From assembly GCA_027563935.2 (NCBI GenBank), contig CM050446.2, positions 26,787,501 through 26,851,500 of the forward strand: DNA of 64,000 nucleotides, given 5' to 3'. This DNA comes from Costus lasius (lineage: Eukaryota > Streptophyta > Magnoliopsida > Zingiberales > Costaceae). Each line of letters starts with the position of its first letter. Positions within the stretch are counted from its first letter, which is position 1. Under the pieces are notes generated by a model. It was not told the DNA's origin, did not search any database, and saw only the letters and a program-made list of their open reading frames with translations. Made by a program: the position numbers and the translations under genes. Below are positions 42,131-53,024 of this stretch, piece after piece.

Positions 42131-45100
42131 CTAATGGTTGAGAAATCTCAAACCCATATTATTACAGTGCTTTTCATGCTTCTGCTGCGCCAGAGGCTTG
42201 GTAAGCGGGTCTGCCAGATTGTCATCTGTATGAACCTTGCATATTTTGATCTCGCCTCGATCAATGATCTCCCGGATCAAGTGAAACCGTCTCTGTATGT
42301 GCTTGGACTTCTGGTGCGACCGTGGTTCCTTTGCTTGTGCAATTGCTCCAGTGTTATCACAGAAGATAACCAAAGGATCGGCACTCGAAGGAACGACACC
42401 AAGTTCTCTCACGAACTTACGAATCCACACTGCCTCCTTGGATGCTTCCGAGGCTGCAACATACTCGGCTTCTGTTGTGGAATCAGCAACAGTTGACTGT
42501 TTGAAACTCTTCCACACCACTGCTCCACCATTCAAGCTGAAAACATAGCCTGATTGCGATCGGAAATCATCCTGGTCCGACTGGAACGAAGCATCAGTAT
42601 ATCCCTCTATACTGAGTTCTTCCTGACCACCATATATCAAGAACATATCTTTGGTCCTCCGCAGATATTTTAAGATGTTCTTGACCGCAATCCAGTGCGC
42701 CAAACCTGGATTACTTTGGAATCGACTGGTCACGCTTAACCCGTAAGCGACGTCTGGGCGAGTACACAACATCGCATACATAATGGACCCAATAGCCGAA
42801 GCATAAGGTGTATTGTCCATTTCATCTTTCTCAGTCTGTGTTTGTGGACACTGACTCTTCGAAAGATTCAGACCATGTCTGACTGGAAGATATCCACGTT
42901 TAGAATTCTCTAAATGGAATCTCTCCAGGACCTTATCGATGTAAGTACTCTGGCACAACCCGAGAAGCCTCTTAGATCTATCCCGGTAGATCTTCACACC
43001 TAATACATAGGCTGCTTCTCCTAGATCTTTCATCTGGAAACATTTTCCTAACCATGCCTTAACAGCATGCAGTTCAGGAATATCATTTCCAATGATCAAG
43101 ATATCATCGACGTAGAGGATTAGGAATGTAATTACGCTCCCACTAAACCTCTCATATACACACGGGTCATCCTCGTTCTTGATGAAACCAAACTCAGAGA
43201 TTGATTCATCAAAACGAATATTCCAGCTTCTTGATGCTTGTTTAAGTCCATAAATGGACTTCTTTAACTTGCATATTTTATGACGATCTGATGGATTAGT
43301 GAAACCTTCCGGTTGTGTCATATACACATCCTCATCCAGATTTCCATTAAGGAAAGCTGTCTTCACATCCATCTGCCAGATCTCATAGTCGTAATATGCT
43401 GCTATCGCGAAAAGAATCCGAATAGACTTAAACATGGCTACAGGTGAGAAAGTTTCATCATAATCTATCCCGTAGATTTGTTTGAAACCTTTCGCAACTA
43501 GCCTGCCTTTATAGGTAACCACGTTACCATCCATGTCAATCTTCTTCTTGAAGATCCATTTACAGCCTATAGGGATTACACCCGGAGGCGGATCAACCAA
43601 ATCCCAGACTTGGTTATCTGACATGGAGTCCATCTCGGCTCGCATAGCGTCAAGCCATCTAGCTGACTCCGGTCCACTGACCGCATCCGCATAAGTTAGG
43701 GGTTCATCATTATTAATGATGTAGACTCCGTCATAGCGCTCAGGCTGTCGACGGATCCTACCCGATCTTCGCGGTTCCCGTGATATCTGAGCCTCAGGTT
43801 GTTCAGTAACCTGATCTACCAGCTCAGGCACATCCAACTCTGCTTGACTACTTTGTCCTTCCTCTGGATTCTCATCCAGCTTTATTTCTCTCCCACTGGC
43901 CTCTTGCAGAAGAAACTCCTTCTCAAGAAATATGGCCGTCCGAGCAACAAATACCTTGTTCTCTTTGGGATCGTAGAAATAATAACCCTTAGTTTCCTTA
44001 GGGTAACCGACAAAGATACATTTGTCAGATCTGCTCTCTAGTTTCCCAGAGGCGAGCTTTTTGACATAAGCCTCGCAACCCCAGATCCTGATAAATGTCA
44101 AGCTAGGCTGTTTCCCATACCATAACTCATATGGTGTCTTTGAAACTGCCTTGGATGGCACTCGGTTTAGTACCTTTGCAGCTGTTTCCAGTGCAAAACC
44201 CCAAAAGGAATATGGAAGAGTAGCCTGACTCATCATAGAACGAACCATGTCTAGTAACGTTCTATTTCTCCTCTCGGACACACCATTCCATTGCGGTGTT
44301 CCTGGCGGAGTGAGCTGTGAGATAATCCCACACTCCTTCAGATAGTCAGTAAACGCATGACTCAGGTATTCTCCACCTCGATCAGAACGAAGTGCTTTGA
44401 TATTTCGGCCTAGCTGATTTTGTACTTCATTTTTGAACTCTTTGAACTTGTCAAAAGATTCACTTTTATGTCTCATCAAATAGACATACCCATACCTACT
44501 GAAATCATCAGTAAAGGTAATGAAGTACTGATAGCCACCTCTGGCATGTTTACTAAAAGGCCCACACACATCACTGTGTATAAGGTCCAGTAAACCTGAA
44601 GTCCTTTGACCTTTATTAGAAAAAGGAGACTTCGTCATTTTACCCATCAAACAAGCTTTGCATGTATCAATCTCCTCACAGGAGAATGATCCCAGCAGTC
44701 CATGTTCATGCAACCGCTTAATGCGCTTCTCATTTATATGGCCTAAACGACTATGCCATAGCAAGGTGCTGTCATCAGCATACTTGGCTTTCTTATTATC
44801 AATGTTTTGTATAGAATTTTCCATGTCCAACATGTATAACCCATTGTTAATTGAACCAGTTGCATACACAATATTATCAAAAGAAAGTACACACTTTGAA
44901 ATCTTGCATTCAAAGGCAAATCCTTTCCTGACAAGAGCAGGAATAGAGATAATATTCTTGGTAATACTGGGTACAAAATAACAATTGTTTAATTCTAATA
45001 CAATGCCAGATGGTAAGGAAATGAAATAGTCTCCTACAGCAACAGCAGCAACCCGTGCCCCGTTTCCAACGCGTAGGTCTACCTCATGCTGTCCCACCTG

Positions 45101-46015
45101 CCTTCTTCTCTTGAGTTCCTGCACATTTGAACAAATGTGAACTCCACATGCAGTGTCCAACACCCATGAAATAGAAGAAGAAGATAACATGACCTCAGTC
45201 ACATATATACCTGAGCCAGAAGCGATGCTTCCCCTCTTATCTCCTTGGAGCGCTTTACAGTCCTTTTTCCAGTGACCCAGCTGGCCACAGTGGAAACACC
45301 TGTTGTCCTTCGACCGCTTAACCTTCTGTTTCAGGGCCTTGCTGTAATTCTTGACAGGGGCCTTGCCCTTCTTCCCCTTCTTCTTGTTCCTGGAAGGAAC
45401 CATCAAGATAGAGGTTGAAGGCTTACCCTTCAGAGTTTCCTCAGTTGTCAAGAGCATATTCAGCAGCTCTGCCGGCGTACAATCGATCTTGTTCATATTA
45501 AAGTTAATAATGAACGCATCGAAAGAGGGCGGAAGAGACTGCAGAATAATGTCCATAGCAAGCTCCTGGTTGACGGTATGCCCCAGTTTCTCTAGAGCCT
45601 CCTTGTGCCCAATCATCTTGAGCACGTGAGCTCCCACCGGGCTCCCCTCAGCCAGTTTGCTCTGAAAGAAGAGCTTCGTCAGATTATAGCGTTCAGTCCT
45701 CGCCTGTGCAGCATACAGCATCTTGAGGTTCGCTATAATTTCTATAGCCGACATATCCTCATGCTGACGCTGCAGCGGTGGCGTCATAGACGCAAGCATC
45801 AGGCAAGCGACATCAATGCTATCATTGACGTGCTTTTCGTAGGCATCCCGAACCGCCCTTGCGGCGTTCGGAGCGGGCTGCGGCGGTATCGCCGTCTCGA
45901 GGACATACAGTTTCCTCTCTGCCTTAAGAACGATCTTAAGGTGTCCGAACCAGTCAGAGAAGTTCGGCCCAGCAAACTTCTCCCTTTCCTGTAGGGATCG
46001 CACATTGAAGCTCAT
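42131..46015 (-). CDS. Ang5 gag-pol polyprotein (intact)
   Basis: A 1294-aa polyprotein nearly identical to that of Ang1; one extra Ser before the protease gives the added residue. Domains in order: capsid, zinc knuckle CFHCGQLGHWKKDC (about 240-253), protease LDTACGVHIC, HHCC block, integrase with HSDVCGPF, RSDRGGEY and NGVSERRNRT (DD35E spacing), RT with YVDDILIIGND (about 968-971), and RNase H with YTDASFQSD, TEAEYVAAS and FCDNTGAIAQ. All catalytic residues I can check are present, including the Ser before the second integrase Asp that Ang1 has lost. It ends GLRFLNH just before the purine tract. Start chosen at 46015, matching Ang1 and Ang6. Confidence 0.96.
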   Translation of the reverse strand: MSFNVRSLQEREKFAGPNFSDWFGHLKIVLKAERKLYVLETAIPPQPAPNAARAVRDAYEKHVNDSIDVACLMLASMTPPLQRQHEDMSAIEIIANLKMLYAAQARTERYNLTKLFFQSKLAEGSPVGAHVLKMIGHKEALEKLGHTVNQELAMDIILQSLPPSFDAFIINFNMNKIDCTPAELLNMLLTTEETLKGKPSTSILMVPSRNKKKGKKGKAPVKNYSKALKQKVKRSKDNRCFHCGQLGHWKKDCKALQGDKRGSIASGSGIYVTEVMLSSSSISWVLDTACGVHICSNVQELKRRRQVGQHEVDLRVGNGARVAAVAVGDYFISLPSGIVLELNNCYFVPSITKNIISIPALVRKGFAFECKISKCVLSFDNIVYATGSINNGLYMLDMENSIQNIDNKKAKYADDSTLLWHSRLGHINEKRIKRLHEHGLLGSFSCEEIDTCKACLMGKMTKSPFSNKGQRTSGLLDLIHSDVCGPFSKHARGGYQYFITFTDDFSRYGYVYLMRHKSESFDKFKEFKNEVQNQLGRNIKALRSDRGGEYLSHAFTDYLKECGIISQLTPPGTPQWNGVSERRNRTLLDMVRSMMSQATLPYSFWGFALETAAKVLNRVPSKAVSKTPYELWYGKQPSLTFIRIWGCEAYVKKLASGKLESRSDKCIFVGYPKETKGYYFYDPKENKVFVARTAIFLEKEFLLQEASGREIKLDENPEEGQSSQAELDVPELVDQVTEQPEAQISREPRRSGRIRRQPERYDGVYIINNDEPLTYADAVSGPESARWLDAMRAEMDSMSDNQVWDLVDPPPGVIPIGCKWIFKKKIDMDGNVVTYKGRLVAKGFKQIYGIDYDETFSPVAMFKSIRILFAIAAYYDYEIWQMDVKTAFLNGNLDEDVYMTQPEGFTNPSDRHKICKLKKSIYGLKQASRSWNIRFDESISEFGFIKNEDDPCVYERFSGSVITFLILYVDDILIIGNDIPELHAVKAWLGKCFQMKDLGEAAYVLGVKIYRDRSKRLLGLCQSTYIDKVLERFHLENSKRGYLPVRHGLNLSKSQCPQTQTEKDEMDNTPYASAIGSIMYAMLCTRPDVAYGLSVTSRFQSNPGLAHWIAVKNILKYLRRTKDMFLIYGGQEELSIEGYTDASFQSDQDDFRSQSGYVFSLNGGAVVWKSFKQSTVADSTTEAEYVAASEASKEAVWIRKFVRELGVVPSSADPLVIFCDNTGAIAQAKEPRSHQKSKHIQRRFHLIREIIDRGEIKICKVHTDDNLADPLTKPLAQQKHEKHCNNMGLRFLNH

Positions 46016-47847
46016 GGTGTTCGTTGCTGCAGGAATCTACAACAAGCAAGAACAGCAAGGTCAGTATCAATGTTTCAGAATCAATCCAGGACTTAAGAAA
46101 GATTCTTTTTCTCACTATTTTGTCTGACTGAAAAATCCAGTAAACAGTCCGAAAGAGTAACACTCTTTTAGTGAGATGGGATCCAGATTTCATACTTAGT
46201 CTCCGCGTCCCGCTCAGGCGAGATAAGATGCACAGAGATGACAAGCACTAATTTCTGGTAGGCTGTCCCAGCCAATCGCCAACCCGTGCGATTCCCCTTC
46301 ATCTTGGCAATCCAGCAGACTGTGCCAACTGAGTTGGTACAACACAGTCTCTGATCCCAGAGATGGCTGCCTCCATGTGCTACCATATGCGCCACATATG
46401 TAGCCTACATGGTCAAGCTGACCCGACCTACTCCCTGGACCACCACGTGCTATGCTGAGCAACGAGAGGGGATAAATCCCAACTCTGTAACACGCAGGTG
46501 TAATCCAGCACCGTCTGAAGATAGATGGACGTGCCCACTGAGTGGGTTCAACACGGCTCCAACGATAATCAGAAAGGTGAGGTTTCGCGTCAGAAGGCTT
46601 ATCGAGCTTGATATGTTAGCGTTGGATTTTAACGGTCTTTTATCTTCTTACTATCAGGCACATCCTATGGCTATAGCAGAAGATAAACTTAAACATGCAA
46701 TTCTAATTATTAGCAATAAGTAGAAAGCATGATCTTATGTGGTAAAAGCCCATGAACCCTAGTAAGACCTTAATTTACTTAAGTCTTCACTTGAGCTCCT
46801 TGGCATCTCATCTGGTCCAACCTAGGGCCCTAGCGCCAAGAGCACCTCAGGTGCGCCACCAGCTGAATGCCCCTGTGGGATGTGTGCATTTGTACTCTTG
46901 TCTAATCAAATACATTTGATCTATCTAGACAAGTTTGACTCACAGGTCAATTATACAATATCTAAATTAAAAATGTGATTCGCAGATCACAAATTAATTT
47001 ACAAAATTGAATCCAGGCACGCAGGCCCCAGCACAGCACACATTTAACATGGGCAGCCCACATAAGACTAAATAGACAATCATCATGGCATCAATCAACA
47101 TGTGATCCAATCATTTTGAAATTAAAAGTTTTGAAAACCCCATGGCATCAATTTTAATTTCCTTAGGTGTCCTACAACCTTACAATGGTCCATTGATAGG
47201 GATCCACTCATCCATCTAGTCAGATCCTTTGCCCTTGCATGCACCGAGTCCTAACTGACTCGAGTTGACCTAATGGTCAACCATGCATGCGCCAAGGGCT
47301 GAACCACCCTCATGAGTTTTTGGCAAGCGGGTGTGACCCCGGGCCTAACTCAAGTGTGTTCAGTAGTTGTCTCAACCAGACCTCGCTACACACCTTTGAT
47401 GCAGTTAACCTATAGCCACCTTGTGCTTGCGCACAGGTGCTATCTGGTCAACCCATCTAGGCTGTCAGATGGTCTGATCAGACTAATGGATCTAACCTAG
47501 AGGTGACTTCAACCCCATCAACCCATCTAAGGGTTTATGGTAGGTGCCACTTAGGTCTAGTGAGGCGCGCAAGAGTTTTGTTTTGTCAAAAACAATATGT
47601 AAGAAGCGCCAATTAAACATGCGCCAACAATTACATTTGTAGAGTCCCCTTCAAGGGGGAGCGCAACTTTGTAGAGTCCCCTTCAAGGGGGAGCGCAACT
47701 TTGACAACAACAAACAACAAGCACCTATACATGCGGCTAAGAACAACAAACATCATGAATCTTTTATGAACTTGCGCATGTAACCAACCCTAGATCTAAG
47801 CATAACATGGATCACAACAGCAAACATAATAGCATGCAATGAGCCAA
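46016..47847 (-). other. Ang5 untranslated leader
   Basis: No gene. It holds stem-loop 2 at 46317-46350 (same sequence as in Ang1) and stem-loop 1 around 46534-46546, whose bulge is TTGAA instead of TTGTA. Near the PBS is a 32-bp tandem duplication (47636-47699). The T-arm-like hairpin of Ang1 and Ang6 is absent: about 60 bp are missing at that place. Confidence 0.8.
47636..47699. repeat. 32-bp tandem duplication in Ang5 leader
   Basis: Two identical copies (47636-47667 and 47668-47699), each containing CCCCTTCAAGGGG, a 6-bp inverted repeat. Not seen in Ang1 or Ang6. It lies 150-210 bases downstream of the PBS in element sense. Confidence 0.9.
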
Positions 47848-47859
47848 GCTCTGATACCA
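47848..47859 (-). other. Ang5 primer binding site
   Basis: GCTCTGATACCA on plus, that is TGGTATCAGAGC in element sense, two bases from the 5' LTR. Confidence 0.95.
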
Positions 47860-47861
47860 AT

Positions 47862-49552
47862 TGAAGGAACCCCTAAATGAAGGGGGCAAAAACCCTAAGC
47901 ATGGCGCAAATGAAATGTATGCAAGCGGAAGCAAGGGTTTGAAGAACCGTTGCATGCCATATATTCAACTATCATGGATTGATAAGAAGAAGGGGAGATC
48001 CATACCAATGCCATAGGCTTGGAAATCGGCTTGGATGAAGAGAACAAGTTAGGTCTCCTCCACAAGTCCACACACAAGATGAGGGATGGCTACCCTTTAG
48101 GATCTTCCTTGTGCTAGCAAGAGATCCCCTTTCGGTCCTTGTTGTGTGGGATGATGAGATGTCCCTTTTCGAGAGCTTCTCTTGGATGATCCCGCCTCTC
48201 TTCGTCAACCACACCAACGAAAGAGCTAGGCGTTGAAAAGAAAACCCTCAACGCATAAGCGTTTTAGCATTGAAGCAAAACCGGCCTTGATGACTTTCCA
48301 TAAATGGAAGTCAATCAAGCCATGCGTTCAATCCAACCCAAAACGCATATGGCTTTGAACCAAGCGTTCACCCTTGTGAACCGGTTCAAGCCAAATCATC
48401 CAATCGGCTTTGGTTCATTAAACCAAACCAAAATAGCTCAAGCCATTTGGTCTAGACCAAATCGAACCCCAAGGCTCATGATCTAACCATTCATCTCCTG
48501 ATGCCCCTGATCTCTCCGATCTAGCATCACCTCTCTCGATCGAAGCTTACCGATCTCAAGCCCTAATCAATCAAACATGATCAGACCAGATCTCACTTAC
48601 AATCAGAGATTAAATCCCTTTAATCTGAACTCAAAGAATCCAGTCCACACGATCTGACTCAAGTAAGCCATATCATCAAATTGTGCGACCCTGAGGGTTT
48701 CCCTTAAATGTCGGTAACGATAACTTACGTTATCACGATCAGTGAGGGGTATCTAGCAACACATCACTGTCTCCCGATATAAAGGAAAGAGTCTTCCAAG
48801 ACTACTCCCAAACCATTGCACAAGTGTGACTCCATTCACAAGGCATACATATGTCCTTTGCCACTGGATGTTCTTATTGGACAAGCGGGTCAAGCTTGTA
48901 ACTCCAATACGATGAGCATGATTAGATCAGATGCCCATAGTCATCTGGGTATGGCCATACACTATCTCAATCATCTCATATAGGGGGCCCATTAGAACAT
49001 CACACTCCTTAAACAAGGAGACGGCAATCCTGTGTCTATCACTAGTGCCCTAACCTGATTCAAGCCCACCATCCAAGATAGTCTATAATCATTATGTTTC
49101 AAATGATATTGAACTACCTCAAGACAATGACAATCATCATTTAGAAACACAAGCGATCTCAAGTCAGAGGACATGTGCCACTTGCTGCTTACAAGGATCA
49201 TTCACATTGTGACAAGCAATGGAATATCCCAGTAGGGTCTGTCCAGTACATCCAATGTACCCATGAGTCTACATCTTATTTCATGCTCGAAGCATCCTAT
49301 AAGATCAGCACTCATATTAGTCTCAATCATATCAAGGCTGTCTCATGTTCACCAAGATATCTCGACTAAGGACTTAGAGCCTGTCAGCCTAGCTGAACAG
49401 CTTTGAGACATTATCCAGAAGTACACTTATTACAGCAGACAAGGTAACAACCTGAATAATAACCATGCCTTTTATAAACTTACCAGTTTATAACATGATA
49501 CACTTTATAATCCCAAGGCCTCAAACATTAGCCTTAAGGGCATACCCCAACA
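47862..49552 (-). repeat. Ang5 5' LTR
   Basis: 1691 bp. It differs from 40420-42110 in two places that I found: TTGTCGTG against TTGTTGTG near 48140, and GAAACATT against GAGACATT near 49407. No gene. Confidence 0.97.
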
Positions 49553-51107
49553 AAAGGGATCTGTAATGCAATAGGAATCCTCGTTGTTTGTTAGGAGTTG
49601 TTGCCATAATGACTTAAGTCCTATGACATGGGTAGTAGTGATGTGTTGCTAGATACCCCTTACTACTTATGATGTTTACATCATTGCCATCGTCATATGG
49701 ATCCTACGGGGTCACACGCAATAGACTCTTGACGTTGCTTTAATCAGAAGCCTTAGGATCAAGTTATTGGATAACTTGGATCAATTTGGAAGATTTCATC
49801 AGCGCCAATGGGCCTGATGAGTTGGAAGAAAGTTATTGGAGCCAAACTTCATTTTTGGCAGGTTGACCCGAAATTGACCTAGATTGGTCACATTTGGATT
49901 AGGGTTGCATTGGATTAGATCCAATGACTTAATCAACCCACGCCATGAAGTTTGGGCTAGCTCATTATCTAATGAGGCCCAATAATTAGTTGTCATGAAG
50001 AGGAATTGGCTTAAAAGGGTATATTGGGGAGAAATCTCACCCCATTGGCGCCTAGGGGCATAATGGGGTGAGGGAGGCGCCTTTGCTTCATTATGGAAGT
50101 AAAGGGCGCCTAGCCCTTCTTCCTTGGATGGAATACTTGCTTCTAAGGCAAGTCTTGGGGCTGATATGGCTTGAGAACTTTTATGGGAAGTTCCTAGGCG
50201 CATATGGACATAGGGAAGAGGTATATGGTAATGTCTTGGAGACTTACCTTACTTCAAACCCTAGTTTCTCCCAAGACACCACTCTAGCCGAAATTCCTCA
50301 TCCATGTTGCGCCTAGCCACTTATCCTTTGATGGTAAGAATGCATTTAAGGCATGTCTTGGGCTGATATAGTGCTTGGACAAATATGGATGGGTTGAATG
50401 AGGTTTATGGAAAAGTCTTGGAGACTTTCCTTATCTCAAGACTCCTTCATCCTAGCCATACACTTGGCGTAATCCTAGCCCTTGCCTAAGCCGCCTCTAG
50501 TCCTATTTATAGGACCCATTATCGCCCTCTCTAGATGATGAACACTTGGAGACATGAACACAAATAGAGGGGCGAAAGCAAGGGCAAAGGGTGATAACAT
50601 CAAAGTGGCGCAGCCCTTCTTCCAACAAGTGACCGCAAGTCTTCTCCTTCCTCTCCTCTTGGCGTGATTTGGAGAAGGACTTAGTGGCGCACTTTCCCTT
50701 TAATCTTCCTCAAGACCGAAACTCATCTTCTCCCTCTTCTCTTGGAGTAAAGAGGATAAGGAGTTGGCGGCATCTTCCTTGCACTTGGCGCATGAACCTT
50801 GGAGGTGGCGCAAGAAGAGTGAAGGAACCCTAAGGCTCGATTCTCTTCCCGAGGCTAGCACCGAGCGTGGAAGGGAGCAACAATCAAGGAGTTGACGTGT
50901 GGATACTTGTAGAGGGCCAACACTTGGGCGCCTTCAACATGGCTTCGACATTTAGACAAGCAAAAGAGGTACATCTCTAACACATCCTTGTGTCTTCTCT
51001 CTCGCATGGATCCTTGGGAAAGGAATGTGTTTCGGGTGTAATGCTTCTTCCGCTGCGTCCTGGGACTGCAAAATTTTAAATTACACCCGGCATTCCCTAA
51101 CACATAC

Positions 51108-51348
51108 TGGCTAGCATAAGACATGCAACCTCCAAAGAGTCATCCTGATGCTTTCTATAAGCATCTCTGTCTGCCGTTCGGGCATTAGGCGGAGGAGCCG
51201 CAGGAAGAGGCTGTTCAAGGACATACAACTTCTTCTCGAGCTTGAGGACTATCCTCAAGTTCCGATGCCAGTCCATAAAGTTAGTTCCAACTAACTTATC
51301 CTTATCAAGGAGTGATCGCAGTGATAATCCACCAGTGTTCGTAGCCAT
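51108..51348 (-). pseudogene. Ang3 gag, amino-terminal part
   Basis: The start of the Ang3 polyprotein: MATNTGGLSLRSLLDKDKL at 51348, then the capsid start (NFMDWHRNLRIVLKLEKKLYVLE) up to CLMLASM. The frame continues at 32724 after Ang4 is removed. The track's last residues before 51097 come from the TSD and Ang4. Intact by itself, but part of a polyprotein with two stops further on. Confidence 0.92.
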
Positions 51349-53012
51349 TGTTCTACAACACCCAAGAAGAACAAATTAGTACTACTTCGAATCATTTAAA
51401 CTGGACTTGTTTTAAATGATTTCTACTCTCACTATTTTAAATTCGAATTAACAACCCACAAAGTCAATCGGGAAGTTTAAAACTTTCTAGTGAGATGGGA
51501 TCCTTATTTCACATGAGGCTTCGCGTCCCACGAGGGTGAGATGAGATGCACAAAGTAACCCATGCTTCCTAAGGTGGGCGCGCCGGCCGGTTGCTCCAAG
51601 CAACTCCCCTTGTCGAGACAATCTGGGCATTTCTTGTCCAGCGAGGGCTGGATACAACATGAAACCTTTACCTCTCAACGATGCCTCTAGACTTTCACCA
51701 TGTGCCCAGCACATGTGAACTTCTATTCAAGTCCATTCCTAACCGTTATGCCCAGGGCCAACGAGTTTCCTTGCGAAGGCACGCCCAGGTTTAAACTGGA
51801 CTGGGGAAACCATTGCCACCACGCACTTTCTAAAGATAAGTGGGTGTGTCCCACGAGGGTGGGAAACAATTCACAACTCCACTGATCAATAGCTTAGTGA
51901 GGGCTACGCGTTAGAAGGCTACCAGACTTGATATTTTAATTGAGGGTTTTTGTTTAAGGTCTCATCATCTCAGTTTTATCTTATGTCTATCATTATAGGC
52001 ATACAATCCTATGGTGATAACATAACGGTAAAACATTTCAGGCATGCTTCTGCAGATAATAATAAAAGCAGTAAAGGATGATGTGATCATATCCTATACA
52101 AGACATTGAACCAATCCATGCCATGAAATAGGTTCAACTCTTGTCCTAGAACTCAAGCCCCAAAAAACTAGACCTAGCTTAGCCGACCTCTAGTTTGATC
52201 TTCAAGGTTGGCTCCAAGGTCCTTCTCTCATGGTTTAGCTCTCAAACCCTAGGGGTACACCCATAAGGTTCGGCCAATGCCATGGTCTTCTTCCAAGGAA
52301 GGTGCGCCATCCAGCAAGCCACAAGAGGGATAGCACACAAGCACAAGGCTCGGTCAATCCTTAACTTGCGCCCCCATGCAAGGATGTGCCACCTTTGAAG
52401 CTTGTTGCGCCATCAGGCATGGATGCGCAACCAAGCAAGCATGCACCTTGCTCCAAGTAGATGCGCCACCCTAATCTTCTTCTTAGTTAAAAGCAAAAAG
52501 AAAAGCGGCACGCAGGCCTCACAAGGATACATCACAGGCATGCAAGAGGGGCTTGACTAATGATCACAACACCATGCACAATCAAGGTATTTACTCATGC
52601 AATTCTACATGCTCATGAAAAACATAAAATCCAAAATTTTACTTTTTCATAAAACTAGTCTCTTTTTCTCATCTTCTTCTCACAAATCTTTTGGTTTATT
52701 GCGATTTATTTTTCATGATGATTTCAGATATCCTTTCGGCTGGCAATTTTGTCAGATCAAGAGACTTGGCCAGTCCGAAGACACAATGCCCGTCCTACTT
52801 GACAAAATTATGTGCGCCTTTGATCTTTAAATCAAACAAGAAAAATAGTCCAAAAATTCCAAAAGAGATTGAGAGGATGATAGAAACAAGAAACCTCAAT
52901 TTTTCCTACTTAGAAAAATTGTTTGCCATGCATCATGCTATTTACGAAAATAGAGATATGGCATGTGAGCATGAAAGAAAAGCATAAAACATCGTTCGAG
53001 TCTTGCAAGTCG
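51349..53012 (-). other. Ang3 untranslated leader with three stem-loops
   Basis: No gene. In element sense the hairpins are TCCCAC/GTGGGA (51849-51864), TCCAGC/GCTGGA (51637-51652) and TCTCAC/GTGGGA (51526-51541), all with loop CCTC. The second has the TTGTA bulge and a lower stem TTTCATG/CAAGAAA with one mismatch, unlike the lower stems of Ang1 and Ang4. The part 52000-53000 shows no recognised feature. Confidence 0.75.
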
Positions 53013-53023
53013 CTCTGATACCA
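53013..53023 (-). other. Ang3 primer binding site
   Basis: CTCTGATACCA on plus, TGGTATCAGAG in element sense, beside the 5' LTR that starts at 53025. Confidence 0.93.
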
Positions 53024-53024
53024 A

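Larger units (their letters stand above)
40420..49552 (-). mobile_element. Ang5: Angela-like copia element, complete and very young
   Basis: 9133 bp. LTRs of 1691 bp each (40420-42110, 47862-49552) with two differences by eye, both transitions. Intact PBS, leader stem-loops, 1294-codon polyprotein and purine tract, and perfect TSD AAAGG with the empty site known from the Ang4 5' LTR. Same family as Ang1 and Ang6. It is the innermost and youngest element of the six-deep stack and the best candidate here for present activity. Confidence 0.97.
32730..51102 (+). mobile_element. Ang4: Angela-like copia element with decayed interior, split by Ang5
   Basis: Both LTRs are exactly 2224 bp once Ang5 is removed and differ at about 25 positions (1.1%). 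Perfect TSD CATAC, intact PBS and intact purine tract. The interior (34954-39740) is collinear with a copia element but its gag-pol has many stops and frameshifts. Net length without Ang5 is about 9.2 kb. The contrast of young LTRs and dead interior marks it as non-autonomous at the time it inserted. Confidence 0.92.
39741..51102 (+). repeat. Ang4 3' LTR, interrupted by Ang5
   Basis: LTR sequence at 39741-40419 (679 bp) and 49558-51102 (1545 bp), together 2224 bp, exactly the length of the 5' LTR. Ang5 plus one copy of its TSD lies between. It ends CCCTAACA before TSD CATAC. Confidence 0.96.
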
